A stretch of 34,744 nt of DNA from Acidobacteriota bacterium. Its GTDB lineage: Bacteria > Acidobacteriota > Vicinamibacteria > Vicinamibacterales > UBA8438. The position numbers and the translations under genes were made by a program. Below the pieces are notes generated by a model, which did no database searches, was not told where the DNA came from, and saw nothing but the letters and a program-made list of their open reading frames with translations. The stretch lies in contig WTFV01000228.1 in NCBI GenBank assembly GCA_011523845.1, forward strand, positions 1 to 34,744, given 5' to 3'. Positions 9,643-18,253 of the stretch are shown piece after piece (position 1 is the stretch's first letter; each line of letters opens with the position of its first letter).

Positions 9643-12195
9643 ATGACCTTCATCCTGCGCATGGCGTACCGGGAGCTGCGGGCGTCGTGGCGCCGGCTGC
9701 TCTTCTTCTTCTGCTGCGTCGCCATCGGCGTCGGGGGCATCGTCGCGCTCCGTTCGCTGGTGCAGAACGTCCGGACCGCGTTGGCGGCCGAGGCCCGCGG
9801 GCTGACGGCGGGCGACGTCTACGTCCGGACGGACCAGCCCTGGTCCGACGAGGTGCGCGGCCTGATCGAGGCGCGGGCGGCCGAGGTGCCCGCTGTCGAG
9901 TTGACCGAGACGGTCGACACCGTGACGATGGCGCGCCTGCCGGCCGGCATCCGGACGAAGGTGGTCGAGGTGCGCGGCGTCGAGCCGGCCTTTCCCTTCT
10001 ACGGCCGCTTCACGCTGGAGAGCGGATCCGCGTACTCGTCGGCCCTGCTGCGGGACCGGGGCGCCCTGGTGGGGCGCGAGCTGCTGCCGCAGCTCGGCGT
10101 CTCGGTCGGCGACGAGATTCTGATCGGCGACGAGGCGTTCACGATTCGCGACGCGATCGTCACCGAGCCGGGGCGCCAGCTCGGCGGCTTCAGCCTCGGT
10201 CCCCGCGTCCTCATCGCGCGCGACGCCCTGGCGGAGACGGGATTGATTGGTTTCGGAAGTCGGGCCGAACGCCAGCTCCTGCTGCGCGTGCCCGAGGAGG
10301 CGATCGAGCCGCTGGTGCGCATCCTGCGCGACGACCTGCAGGAGGCCTTCGTCCGCGTCGGGTCCTACCGGCGGACCGAGAACCGGATAGAGCGCAACTT
10401 CTCGCGGGCCGAGAACTACCTCAGCCTCATCGGGTTCGTCATCGTCATCCTCGGCGGCATCGGCGTCTGGAGCGTGACGCGCGTCTTCGTGCAGCAACGG
10501 CTCCGCAGCGCCGCCATCCTGAAATGCCTCGGGGCCACGACCGCCGGCGTGCTGGCCGTCTACGTGGTGCAGGTCGCCCTGCTCGGATTCGGCGGGGCCC
10601 TGCTGGGCATCGCCGTCGCCTGGGGCGTGCTGGCTGCCGTGCCCGATTCGCTGGCCGCGCAGGCGGCGTCGACCACCGGCTTCCAGGTGGTCTCGACCAG
10701 CCTGACGCCTTCCGCGACCCTGCAGGGGCTGGCCGTCGGACTGCTCGTCTCGCTGCTCTTCGCCCTGGTGCCGCTGCTCGATACGCGCCATGCCAAGCCG
10801 TTGCTGCTGCTGCGGCAGGGCGAGGCGCTCGACGTGCTGCCTCGCGATCCCGTCCGCATCGCCGCCACGGCGCTGGTGGGTCTGGGCCTCGTCGCGGTCG
10901 CCTCGTGGCAGGCCGCCTCGCTGGAGGTGGGCGCCTGGGTGGCCGGCGGCTTCATCGGCGTGGCCGGGGCGCTCCATCTGCTCGGCCGCGCCCTGGTCCG
11001 GATGACGCGCCCGCTCGAGTCGGCGCGCTGGTTTCCGCTGCGCCACGCCGCACTGAACCTGCGCCGCCCGGGCAACCAGACGCGCGTCGTCCTGCTCGCG
11101 GTGGGGCTGGGCAGCTTCTTCATCATCGGCGTGCACGCGGTACAGGCGAACCTGCTGGCGTCCTTTTCGCTCGAGCTGCGGGACGACATGCCCGACATGT
11201 TCCTGATCGACGTGCAGCAGGATCAGGCCGACGGCGTCAAGGGCATGCTTCGCGATGCCGGGGTCGGCGGCCCGGACGGAGCGGAGGCGCCGGTCCTGCT
11301 ACCGGTGCTGCGCGCCCGGGTGACGGCGGTGAACGGACCGCGAACGTCGATCGAGGGCCGGCGCGCCGTGCGGCGCGCCGGATTCGGGCGCGAGTACACC
11401 GTCACCTATCGCGAGCGGCTCGAGGAGAACGAACGGATCGTCGCCGGCGAGTTCTGGGATGCCTCGCCGGCGGGTTCTCCGGAGGTCTCCATCGAGGACA
11501 GTCTGATGGAGCGCGGCATGCGGCTCGGCGACACCGTGCGGTTCGACGTGCTCGGGCGCGCCGTCGAGGCGCGCGTGACGAGCGTCCGGGCCGTCGATTG
11601 GGACGACTCGCGCAGCGGCGGGTTCATGTTCCTGTTCCGCCCGGGGACGTTCGACGGGGCGCCGCACACCTACATCAGCTTTCTGCGGGGACCGGCGGAA
11701 CCGGACGCGCGCGGCGCCCTGCAGCGCAACCTCGTCGACCGCTATCCGAACGTCTCGGTGATCGACGGCCTGGAGATCATCCGGACGTTTCGCCGCGTCC
11801 TCGACTACGTGACGCTGGCCGTCAGCGTGGTCGGCGCCATCGCGTTGCTCACCGGCGGGCTGATCCTGGTCGGCTCGGTGGCGATGACCAAGTTCCAGCG
11901 GCTCTTCGACGCCGCGGTGTTCAAGACGCTCGGCGCCAACACCCGTCTGATCGCCGTGATGTACGTGTTCGAGTACGGCGTGCTGGGGACGCTGGCCGGA
12001 CTGGTCGGCTCGATCGGCGCGCTTGCGCTCACCTGGGCGCTCACCCGGCAGGTGCTCGACGTGCCCTGGACGCCGGCCCCGGCGATCAACGTGGGCGGGG
12101 TGCTGGTGACGGCGGTCGTCGTGCTGGTGGTGGGCGTGGCATCGAGCGTGGACGTCCTGCGGCGCAAGCCGCTGCTGACGCTGCGCGCCGAGTAG
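9643..12195 (+). CDS. ybbP: FtsX-like ABC permease (YbbP type)
   Basis: This is a large permease of about 850 residues with two FtsX modules. An N-terminal helix (LLFFFCCVAIGVGGIVAL) is followed by a periplasmic domain. The first helix bundle starts near residue 260 with LIGFVIVILGGIGVWSVTRVF and the cytoplasmic RLRSAAILKCLGATTAGVL coupling segment. A second anchor helix lies near residue 485 (VVLLAVGLGSFFIIGV), followed by a second periplasmic domain and a second bundle near 720-850 with AAVFKTLGANTRLI. It ends in a typical RRKPLLTLRAE tail. This double layout matches E. coli YbbP. TTG 9625, which overlaps the ATPase stop in TTGA, is the alternative start; ATG 9643 gives the better N terminus. 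Confidence 0.92.
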   Translation: MTFILRMAYRELRASWRRLLFFFCCVAIGVGGIVALRSLVQNVRTALAAEARGLTAGDVYVRTDQPWSDEVRGLIEARAAEVPAVELTETVDTVTMARLPAGIRTKVVEVRGVEPAFPFYGRFTLESGSAYSSALLRDRGALVGRELLPQLGVSVGDEILIGDEAFTIRDAIVTEPGRQLGGFSLGPRVLIARDALAETGLIGFGSRAERQLLLRVPEEAIEPLVRILRDDLQEAFVRVGSYRRTENRIERNFSRAENYLSLIGFVIVILGGIGVWSVTRVFVQQRLRSAAILKCLGATTAGVLAVYVVQVALLGFGGALLGIAVAWGVLAAVPDSLAAQAASTTGFQVVSTSLTPSATLQGLAVGLLVSLLFALVPLLDTRHAKPLLLLRQGEALDVLPRDPVRIAATALVGLGLVAVASWQAASLEVGAWVAGGFIGVAGALHLLGRALVRMTRPLESARWFPLRHAALNLRRPGNQTRVVLLAVGLGSFFIIGVHAVQANLLASFSLELRDDMPDMFLIDVQQDQADGVKGMLRDAGVGGPDGAEAPVLLPVLRARVTAVNGPRTSIEGRRAVRRAGFGREYTVTYRERLEENERIVAGEFWDASPAGSPEVSIEDSLMERGMRLGDTVRFDVLGRAVEARVTSVRAVDWDDSRSGGFMFLFRPGTFDGAPHTYISFLRGPAEPDARGALQRNLVDRYPNVSVIDGLEIIRTFRRVLDYVTLAVSVVGAIALLTGGLILVGSVAMTKFQRLFDAAVFKTLGANTRLIAVMYVFEYGVLGTLAGLVGSIGALALTWALTRQVLDVPWTPAPAINVGGVLVTAVVVLVVGVASSVDVLRRKPLLTLRAE

Positions 12196-12317
12196 CGGGC
12201 CGATCCGGCGCATCCGGCGCTTTCCGGGCGATCCCAGCGCTCATCGGGTGCGGAGGACCCATGCTAAACTAGCGGATTGCACCTCCGGCGAGCCACCGCA
12301 AGAGGAGGAGCCGGGTC

Positions 12318-12653
12318 ATGGAAGAAGCCGTCTACAAGGACGCGTTGATAAGAAAGCGCGCGGCGATTCTCGCCGAGCGCGGCGCCAAGTCGTTCTCGAC
12401 GCCGATGGACAACAACACCCGCCAGGGTGACATGGCCGATCAGGCGAGCGGCAACAACGAGGTGCACATTCAGCTCAAGCTGAAGCAGACCGACGCCAAG
12501 ATTCTCAAGGCGATAGAAGAAGCGCTGGTGCGCCTCGATCAGGGGATCTACGGCATCTGCCGCGACTGCGGAGAGCCGATCGCGCCCGCCCGCCTGAACG
12601 CGATTCCCTGGACGCGGGTCTGCATCACGTGCAAGGAGAAGCAGCAGTCGTAA
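12318..12653 (+). CDS. DksA/TraR-family C4 zinc-finger protein
   Basis: This is a 111-residue protein of the DksA/TraR family. A charged helical N-terminal region (residues 1-75) would form the coiled coil that enters the RNA polymerase secondary channel. The C-terminal zinc finger has Cys81, Cys84, Cys102 and Cys105 in GICRDCGEPI and VCITCKEK, with the usual ARLNAIPWTR between them. The start is well supported by AGGAGGAG at 12302-12309, some nine bases before ATG 12318. The acidic tip residues needed for DksA-type ppGpp synergy cannot be assigned safely. The gene lies between ybbP and folK in the same direction; 122 bases separate it from ybbP, so it may have its own promoter. Confidence 0.92.
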   Translation: MEEAVYKDALIRKRAAILAERGAKSFSTPMDNNTRQGDMADQASGNNEVHIQLKLKQTDAKILKAIEEALVRLDQGIYGICRDCGEPIAPARLNAIPWTRVCITCKEKQQS

Positions 12654-12661
12654 CGGGACCC

Positions 12662-13180
12662 GTGCCCGCGGAACCGGCCGTTTCCCGCCTCACCGCCGTC
12701 GCCCTCGGCAGCAACCTGGGCGACCGGCGCGCCCACCTCGCCTTTGCGGTCTCCGCGCTCGGCCGGCTGCTCTCCGACATGCGCGTGTCCCCGTTCATCG
12801 AGACCGCGCCGGTCGGCGTGTCTCCGCAGCCCGACTACCTCAACGGCGCGGTCGTCGGCCGGTGCGCCCTGGCGCCCGCGAAGCTGCTCGCCGCGATCAT
12901 GCGCATCGAACGCGAGCGCGGCCGCGCACGGCCGCACCCCGGGGCGGCGCGGACCCTGGACCTGGACATCGTCGTGATGGGTGACCTCGTGGTCCGGCGG
13001 CCCGATCTCGAGGTGCCGCACCCCCGGTTCCGGGAGCGTCGCTTCGTCCTGCAGCCGCTGGCCGCGATCGCCCCGGATCTGGCCGACCCGGTGACGGGCC
13101 GCACGGTGGGGGAGCTGCTGCGCGCCCTCGGCCCGCCCGCTCCCGACCAGGAGTCTGCGCCGCGGAACGCAACGAAGTGA
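12662..13180 (+). CDS. folK: 6-hydroxymethyl-7,8-dihydropterin pyrophosphokinase (FolK)
   Basis: This enzyme transfers pyrophosphate from ATP to 6-hydroxymethyl-7,8-dihydropterin in folate synthesis, in the cytosol. The protein has about 172 residues. The N-terminal VALGSNLGDRRAHL, the ETAPVGVSPQPDYLNGAV segment, the ARTLDLDIVVMG block with the magnesium-binding DLD, and the final PHPRFRERRFVLQPLAAIAPDL block are all present. GTG 12662 lies eight bases after the upstream stop; GTG 12629 would overlap it. The last ten or so codons (SAPRNATK and before) lie inside the first module of repeat family A, so the C-terminal tail is probably repeat-derived. FolB and FolP are not in the window. Confidence 0.93.
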   Translation: MPAEPAVSRLTAVALGSNLGDRRAHLAFAVSALGRLLSDMRVSPFIETAPVGVSPQPDYLNGAVVGRCALAPAKLLAAIMRIERERGRARPHPGAARTLDLDIVVMGDLVVRRPDLEVPHPRFRERRFVLQPLAAIAPDLADPVTGRTVGELLRALGPPAPDQESAPRNATK

Positions 13181-13308
13181 GTTCCGAGGCGCGCAGGGCG
13201 CCAGGAGCCTGCGCCGCAGAATGCAGCGAAGCGACGTGCTGCGGCGCAGGGTCATGGAGCGGGGGGATGGGCCGAAACGCCGAGTCAGCGAGGCGTTTCG
13301 GGGCGCTA
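13148..13308 (+). repeat. Composite palindromic repeat, family A, copy 1
   Basis: The element lies between the convergent ends of folK and doxX. It holds a degenerate module (about 13148-13201, including the folK stop), then a module with a perfect 12-bp inverted repeat (arms 13208-13219 and 13239-13250). A second hairpin follows with perfect 10-bp arms CCGAAACGCC and GGCGTTTCGG (13272-13281, 13292-13301). From about 13208 to 13308 it matches the reverse complement of the element at 26451-26616 almost base for base. No U-run follows either hairpin, so a simple intrinsic terminator is not indicated, though the folded RNA could protect both 3' ends. Confidence 0.85.
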
Positions 13309-13701
13309 CTTCCTGCCCAGCCGTGCGTCGAGACTCCAGGCGCCGGGCCCGGCCGCCGCGAGATAGAGAAACACGAAGCAGAAGAGCACCGCCGGCTCTC
13401 CCTGGTTGGCCACCGGAAAGAGGAACATTCCGTCCCGCGGAGCGTGGGCGATGAAGTAGGCCGCGGCCATCTCTCCGCTCGCGATGAACGCCGCCGGGCG
13501 CGTGAACAGGCCGAGGGCGATGAGGGCGCCCCCGATGGTCTCTATGAGCGCGGCGAGGCCGAGCAGCGAGACCAGCTCGGGCTGCTGTCCACCGAGAACG
13601 CCGAACAGCTTCTGCAGGCCGTGCAGCATGAAGCAGTACCCCGCGACGATGCGGAGCGTGTCGTGAATGCACTCCGAGTAGGGCTCGAGGAAACGCATCA
13701 T
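13306..13701 (-). CDS. DoxX-family membrane protein
   Basis: This is a 131-residue protein with four predicted helices: around residues 15-30 (LRIVAGYCFMLHGLQKLFG), 43-62, 68-85 and 100-118. The GYCFMLHGLQKLFG start, GGALIALGLFTRPAAFI and the PVANQGEPAVLFCFVFLYLA block are typical of DoxX. Family members are linked to redox or stress functions, but the activity here is unknown. ATGATG at 13696-13701 gives two possible starts, with an AGGAAG site about eight bases upstream. The upstream gene's TGA lies inside this ATGATG, so the two are coupled. It is the last gene of the ten-gene minus-strand block. Confidence 0.9.
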   Translation of the reverse strand: MMRFLEPYSECIHDTLRIVAGYCFMLHGLQKLFGVLGGQQPELVSLLGLAALIETIGGALIALGLFTRPAAFIASGEMAAAYFIAHAPRDGMFLFPVANQGEPAVLFCFVFLYLAAAGPGAWSLDARLGRK

Positions 13702-14258
13702 CGGGGCACTTCCTTTCGATAGACGAGCGTCGACGCCACTTCGCCGAATGGCAGCATGCGTACGGATTGTACCGTGAGGGTGTGGCCGTCCGGGCTCAGC
13801 GAGCGCTGCTCGATGAGATCCATCGAGAAGTCGCCGCGCGGCGTCGACAGCTTCATCGTCCCCACCGTGAGGAGGGTCGGGCCGTCCCACGTCGAGGTGG
13901 TCACCAGGTCGCCCCGTGGGCCGGGGCTGGTGCTCTCGCTGCCGTCGAGGCGGTAGCTGACCGAGCGACTGCCGCGCGGGGTCTGCTGCTCGATGGTCAG
14001 CAGATCGAGCGATTGCGTGATGACGAGCGTCCCGGCCGCGCCGAAGCCGCCGGGCCCGCCACCGGGGCCGCCGCGTCCCGGACCGCCGCGTCCCGGACCG
14101 CCGCCCCTGCCGCCGCGCGGCCCCGCCCCACGCTCCGGGATGTCGCTGGCGTCGCGATCGAGCCGCCACGTGCCCGAGAAGTCCGCGTCCTGCGCGTAGG
14201 CCGGAAACGCGATGAGGGCGGCGAGCGCGCCCGCGCCGATGACGGTCAGCAGTCGCAT
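13698..14258 (-). CDS. Secreted Gly/Pro/Arg-rich hypothetical protein
   Basis: This is a 186-residue exported protein. A clear signal peptide runs to about residue 22 (LLTVIGAGALAALIAFPAYA, then QDADFSG). The mature start DFSGTWRLDRDASDI resembles small periplasmic proteins with a lipocalin-like FSGTWxLD opening. A low-complexity stretch of Gly, Arg and Pro follows at about residues 43-75. The rest is a beta-rich domain (LVITQSLDLLTIEQQ, VSYRLDG, TTSTWDGPTLL, VQSVRM). I do not recognise a named family. A GGGAGGA ribosome site precedes ATG 14258. It lies 31 bases after the MacB-like permease, and its stop overlaps the DoxX start. The Gly/Pro stretch resembles the insert in the membrane-fusion protein of the same operon. 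Confidence 0.85.
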   Translation of the reverse strand: MRLLTVIGAGALAALIAFPAYAQDADFSGTWRLDRDASDIPERGAGPRGGRGGGPGRGGPGRGGPGGGPGGFGAAGTLVITQSLDLLTIEQQTPRGSRSVSYRLDGSESTSPGPRGDLVTTSTWDGPTLLTVGTMKLSTPRGDFSMDLIEQRSLSPDGHTLTVQSVRMLPFGEVASTLVYRKEVPR

Positions 14259-14289
14259 GTGCGTGTCCTCCCGAGGAGCTTCCGTGGAT

Positions 14290-15516
14290 CTATTCGAAGC
14301 GCAGCGACTCGATCGGGTCGAGCTGCGCCGCCTTGCGGGCCGGATAGAACCCGAAGAAGATGCCGGTCGCCGCCGCGAACCCGACCGCGACGGCAACCGC
14401 GTCCGCCGGTACCGAGGTCGGCCAGGCCAGGAACTGCGTCAGCCCTTCGGAGAGACTGAAGCCGAGCCCGACCCCCACCAGGCCGCCGGCCAGACTCAGC
14501 ACGATCGCCTCGACCAGGAACTGGAGCAGGACGTCGCGTCCCTTGGCCCCGACCGCCATCCGCAGGCCGATCTCCCGGGTCCGCTCGGTGACGGAGACGA
14601 GCATGATGTTCATGATGCCGATGCCGCCGACGATCAGCGAGACGCCGGCGATGCTGGCCAGCAGGCCGGTCATCGTCTGGGTGGTCTGCGTCCGCATGCT
14701 CGTCATGTCCTCCTGCGTGCGGACCATGAAGTCGTTGTCCTCGCCCGGTCCGAGGTCGTGCTCCGCGCGCAGCACTGCCGTGATCTCGTCGGCCACGCCG
14801 TTGATGCGGTCGGCCGACGCGGCCGAGATGGTGATCTCGGAGATGTTGGTGCCGTCGCGCCCCCGCAGCTTCTTGTTGACGGTGGTGTAGGGCACGAAGA
14901 TCGCGTCGTCCTGGTCCTCGCCGAACTGTCCCGAGCCCTTGGACGCCATCACCCCGAGCACCTGGAACGACTGGTTGCGGATGCGCATGCGCGCCCCGAC
15001 CGGATCCACGCCTTCGCCGAACAGGTTGTCGCGGACGACGGAGCCCAGCACGGCCACCTTGGCCGCGCTCTGGACGTGGGTCGTCGTGAAGAAGGTGCCG
15101 AGCTGGATGTCCCAGAACCGGATCTGGGGGAACTCGATGTCGGTGCCCTGGATGGTCGTGTTCCAGTTCTGGCCGGCCGCCACGACCTGGTCCCGCGTCC
15201 TGACGCCGGCCGCCAGGTACTGCGCATCGGGCACGCGCTCGCGGATGGCGTCGACGTCATCGGCCTTCAGGCGCGGCGACTGGCCCATCCCCATGCTGAT
15301 CCCGCCGCGGCGGAAGTTGCCGGCGCGGACCATGATCATGTTCGTGCCGGCGGACCGGATCTGCGTCTCGATCTCCTGCTGCGCGCCCCGGCCGAGCGCC
15401 ACCATCGTGATGACCGCGGCCACCCCGATGATCATTCCCAGCATGGTCAGGCTGGTGCGCATCTTGTTGCGGCCGAGCGCCTTGAGCGCGACGCGGAACA
15501 CCATGAGCACGGACAT
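14290..15516 (-). CDS. MacB-like ABC permease
   Basis: This is a 408-residue permease with the four-helix MacB layout. The first helix is near residues 22-42 (TSLTMLGMIIGVAAVITMVAL), and the periplasmic domain spans about 43-280. The remaining helices are near 286-308 (IAGVSLIVGGIGIMNIMLV), 333-356 and 375-393. The coupling segment ERTREIGLRMAVGAKGRDVL follows the second helix, and the C-terminal PARKAAQLDPIESLRFE is typical. In E. coli MacB the ATPase and permease are fused; here they are separate neighbours 21 bases apart. With the ATPase, membrane-fusion protein and TolC-type channel it should form a tripartite exporter. The substrate is unknown; macrolides, peptides, lipoproteins or siderophores are known for relatives. 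Confidence 0.94.
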   Translation of the reverse strand: MSVLMVFRVALKALGRNKMRTSLTMLGMIIGVAAVITMVALGRGAQQEIETQIRSAGTNMIMVRAGNFRRGGISMGMGQSPRLKADDVDAIRERVPDAQYLAAGVRTRDQVVAAGQNWNTTIQGTDIEFPQIRFWDIQLGTFFTTTHVQSAAKVAVLGSVVRDNLFGEGVDPVGARMRIRNQSFQVLGVMASKGSGQFGEDQDDAIFVPYTTVNKKLRGRDGTNISEITISAASADRINGVADEITAVLRAEHDLGPGEDNDFMVRTQEDMTSMRTQTTQTMTGLLASIAGVSLIVGGIGIMNIMLVSVTERTREIGLRMAVGAKGRDVLLQFLVEAIVLSLAGGLVGVGLGFSLSEGLTQFLAWPTSVPADAVAVAVGFAAATGIFFGFYPARKAAQLDPIESLRFE

Positions 15517-15537
15517 GTTCAGACCTCGTTTGCCCCG

Positions 15538-16314
<777 letters not shown>

Positions 16315-16323
16315 CGTGGCTCC

Positions 16324-18177
16324 TCAGCGCCGCCGGCGCCCGAACGGGAACTGCGGAATCAGCGGCGACCCGCTGTTCCCGACCGCGGGGCCGCCGCCGG
16401 CGTCCGGCGTGCTGACGTTCGTCACGAGCTGCAGGCCGGCGTCGAGCGTGCCCGCTGCCGCGAGGGCCCGGCCGGCCGCCGGATCGACTCCGCCGGCCGG
16501 CGTCGCCGCCTCCAGCGCCGACAGCCGCTGCTCGAGCGCCGCGCGCGCCGCCGCGTTCGTGACCGTCGCCAGCCGCTCGCGAAGCGATTCGACCTCGGGA
16601 TTTCCCGGCGGGGGAGAACCGCTCGCGGCGGAGCCCCCGACTACCAGCAGCAGCTCGCTCGCGGTGCCGTCGGTGACGCCGAGGCGGACGCCGAGACTCG
16701 ACAGTCGGTCGCCGTTCAGGACCCAGACCCGGCCCGTCGTCTCTTCCACCTCGATGGGGGCGAACAGGGCGTCGATGGTGCTGGCTCCCCGCTCGACGGC
16801 CGGGACGTTGGACCCTTCCTGTACGTTGGCGCGGCGCCGCGGAGCACCATCGCCCCGGCCGGGACCGCCGAACCCTCCCGGACGGCCGGGGCCACGCGCA
16901 CCGCCGCCCCCGCCCGCGCCGCGGCGCTCCCGCATGCGCGCGAAAAACTCCTGGCGCTCCTCCGGGGACATCTGCTGGATGCGCTCCATCATGCGCTGCC
17001 GGCGTTCGGGGTCCGCTCCGCCGCCGCCGAATCCTCCCGGCGGGCCGAAGCCGGGCCCGTCTCCGCCCGGTGCGCCGCCGCCGGCCCGTTCCCCACCGCC
17101 ACCCGACGGCGGGTCGGCGGTTCGCGCCGGGCCGCTCGGGCCGGCGCCGAAGCCTCCGCCGGGGCCGCCGCGGCGGCCCACCTGCAGCTCGGGCGGCACC
17201 GGTTGGCCGAGCGCTGCGAACATCGCCGGCGTCGGCCTGAACCGTAGCGCGGAGTTCGGAATCCGCGTCACGTTTTCGCGCCGCGCCACTTCCACGGTGA
17301 CCGTGGCGGTCATCCCCGGCTTGAGCTTGAGCTCGGGGTTGGGCGCGTCGATGACCGTCGCGTAGGTGACGACGTTCTGGGTCACGATCGGCTCCAGACG
17401 AATCTGCGAGACGGCGCCCTCGAACTGCTCGGCCGGAAAGGCGTCGACCGTGAACGTCACCCGCTGATCGGGTCGTATGCGGCCGACGTCCGACTCGTCG
17501 ATGTTGGCGATGACCCGCATCTTGGTCAGGTCCGCGGCGATGACGAACAGCTCGGGGGCCTGGAAGCTGGCTGCGACCGTCTGTCCGACGTCGACGAGCC
17601 GCGACGTGACGATGCCGTCGATCGGCGCCCGGATGACGGTGTGCTCCAGGTTGACCTCGTTCATGCTGAGCGAGGCCTGCGACTGCCGAACCTGGGCCTC
17701 GGCCGACTTGATCTGGGCCTGGGCCGACCGCAGGGTGACCTCCGCGGCTTCGAGCTCGGTCTCGGAGATGAGATCGTCGGCCGCGAGCTCGCGCGACCGG
17801 CGGAGTTGCGTCGCCGCGTCGTCGACCGCGACGGACAGCCGCTCGACCTCGGCCTCGGAGCGCAGCAGGTTGGCGCGCGCCTGCTCGAGCTGGGTTTCGA
17901 ACAGCGAGGGATCCAGCCGCATGATGACGTCGCCCTCGCGGACGATCGAGTTGAAGTCGACGTGCAGCTCCTGGATGATTCCGGAGACCTGGCTGCCGAC
18001 CTGCACGGTCGTCACCGCCTCGAGCGCCCCGGTCGCCCCGACGGTGTCGACGATGTCGCCCTCCGTCACCGTGACGGTGCTCACTTCCGGCACGAACTCG
18101 ACGGTTCGCACGCTGTAGTAGCCGTAGGCGGTGATCGCGCCGCCGAGAATGAGGATGGCGAGAATGGCTCGTCTCAT
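16324..18177 (-). CDS. HlyD/MacA-type membrane-fusion protein with long Gly-rich insert
   Basis: This is a 617-residue periplasmic adaptor, far longer than the usual 370-400. An N-terminal anchor helix covers residues 3-21. The lipoyl half-motif GSQVSGIIQELHVDFNSIVREGD is at 61-83, and a coiled-coil hairpin spans about 90-175. The second lipoyl half ending in APIDGIVTSRLVDVGQTV is at 184-201, followed by a beta-barrel and the KPGMTATVTVEVARR segment near 286-300. Residues 335-465 form a Gly/Pro/Arg-rich low-complexity insert with an embedded helix MSPEERQEFFARMRERR at 403-419. A beta-domain then resumes (TGRVWVLNGDRL), ending in an Ala-rich helix and a basic tail. ATG 18177 has GAGGGA five bases upstream, supplied by repeat family B. 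Confidence 0.9.
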   Translation of the reverse strand: MRRAILAILILGGAITAYGYYSVRTVEFVPEVSTVTVTEGDIVDTVGATGALEAVTTVQVGSQVSGIIQELHVDFNSIVREGDVIMRLDPSLFETQLEQARANLLRSEAEVERLSVAVDDAATQLRRSRELAADDLISETELEAAEVTLRSAQAQIKSAEAQVRQSQASLSMNEVNLEHTVIRAPIDGIVTSRLVDVGQTVAASFQAPELFVIAADLTKMRVIANIDESDVGRIRPDQRVTFTVDAFPAEQFEGAVSQIRLEPIVTQNVVTYATVIDAPNPELKLKPGMTATVTVEVARRENVTRIPNSALRFRPTPAMFAALGQPVPPELQVGRRGGPGGGFGAGPSGPARTADPPSGGGGERAGGGAPGGDGPGFGPPGGFGGGGADPERRQRMMERIQQMSPEERQEFFARMRERRGAGGGGGARGPGRPGGFGGPGRGDGAPRRRANVQEGSNVPAVERGASTIDALFAPIEVEETTGRVWVLNGDRLSSLGVRLGVTDGTASELLLVVGGSAASGSPPPGNPEVESLRERLATVTNAAARAALEQRLSALEAATPAGGVDPAAGRALAAAGTLDAGLQLVTNVSTPDAGGGPAVGNSGSPLIPQFPFGRRRR

Positions 18178-18182
18178 GGTTG

Positions 18183-18249
18183 TCCCTCGTCGCGCCTTGC
18201 CATGCGGGCGCCTCGCCGGTCGCGGTCCCACGCGGCGTTTCAACCGCGG
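18183..18249 (-). repeat. Repeat family B, copy 1: hairpin leader with Shine-Dalgarno
   Basis: Read on the minus strand, the element begins at CCGCGG (18244-18249) and ends with GAGGGA (18183-18188). GAGGGA stands five bases before the ATG of the membrane-fusion protein gene. Just upstream of it a short stem GCGCC/GGCGC encloses a ten-base loop CGCATGGCAA. The last 36 or so bases match the copy at 28278-28343 with one difference; the outer part is less similar. The position fits a cis-acting translation leader rather than a random intergenic repeat. Confidence 0.7.
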
Positions 18250-18253
18250 GCTC

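Noticed and set aside
12262..12270. TGCTAAACT as an extended -10 promoter for the DksA-like gene
   Set aside because: No -35 partner and only a partial match; too weak to list as a feature.
13272..13301. Hairpin as an intrinsic terminator between folK and doxX
   Set aside because: The stem is perfect but no T-run follows on either strand, and it belongs to a dispersed repeat.
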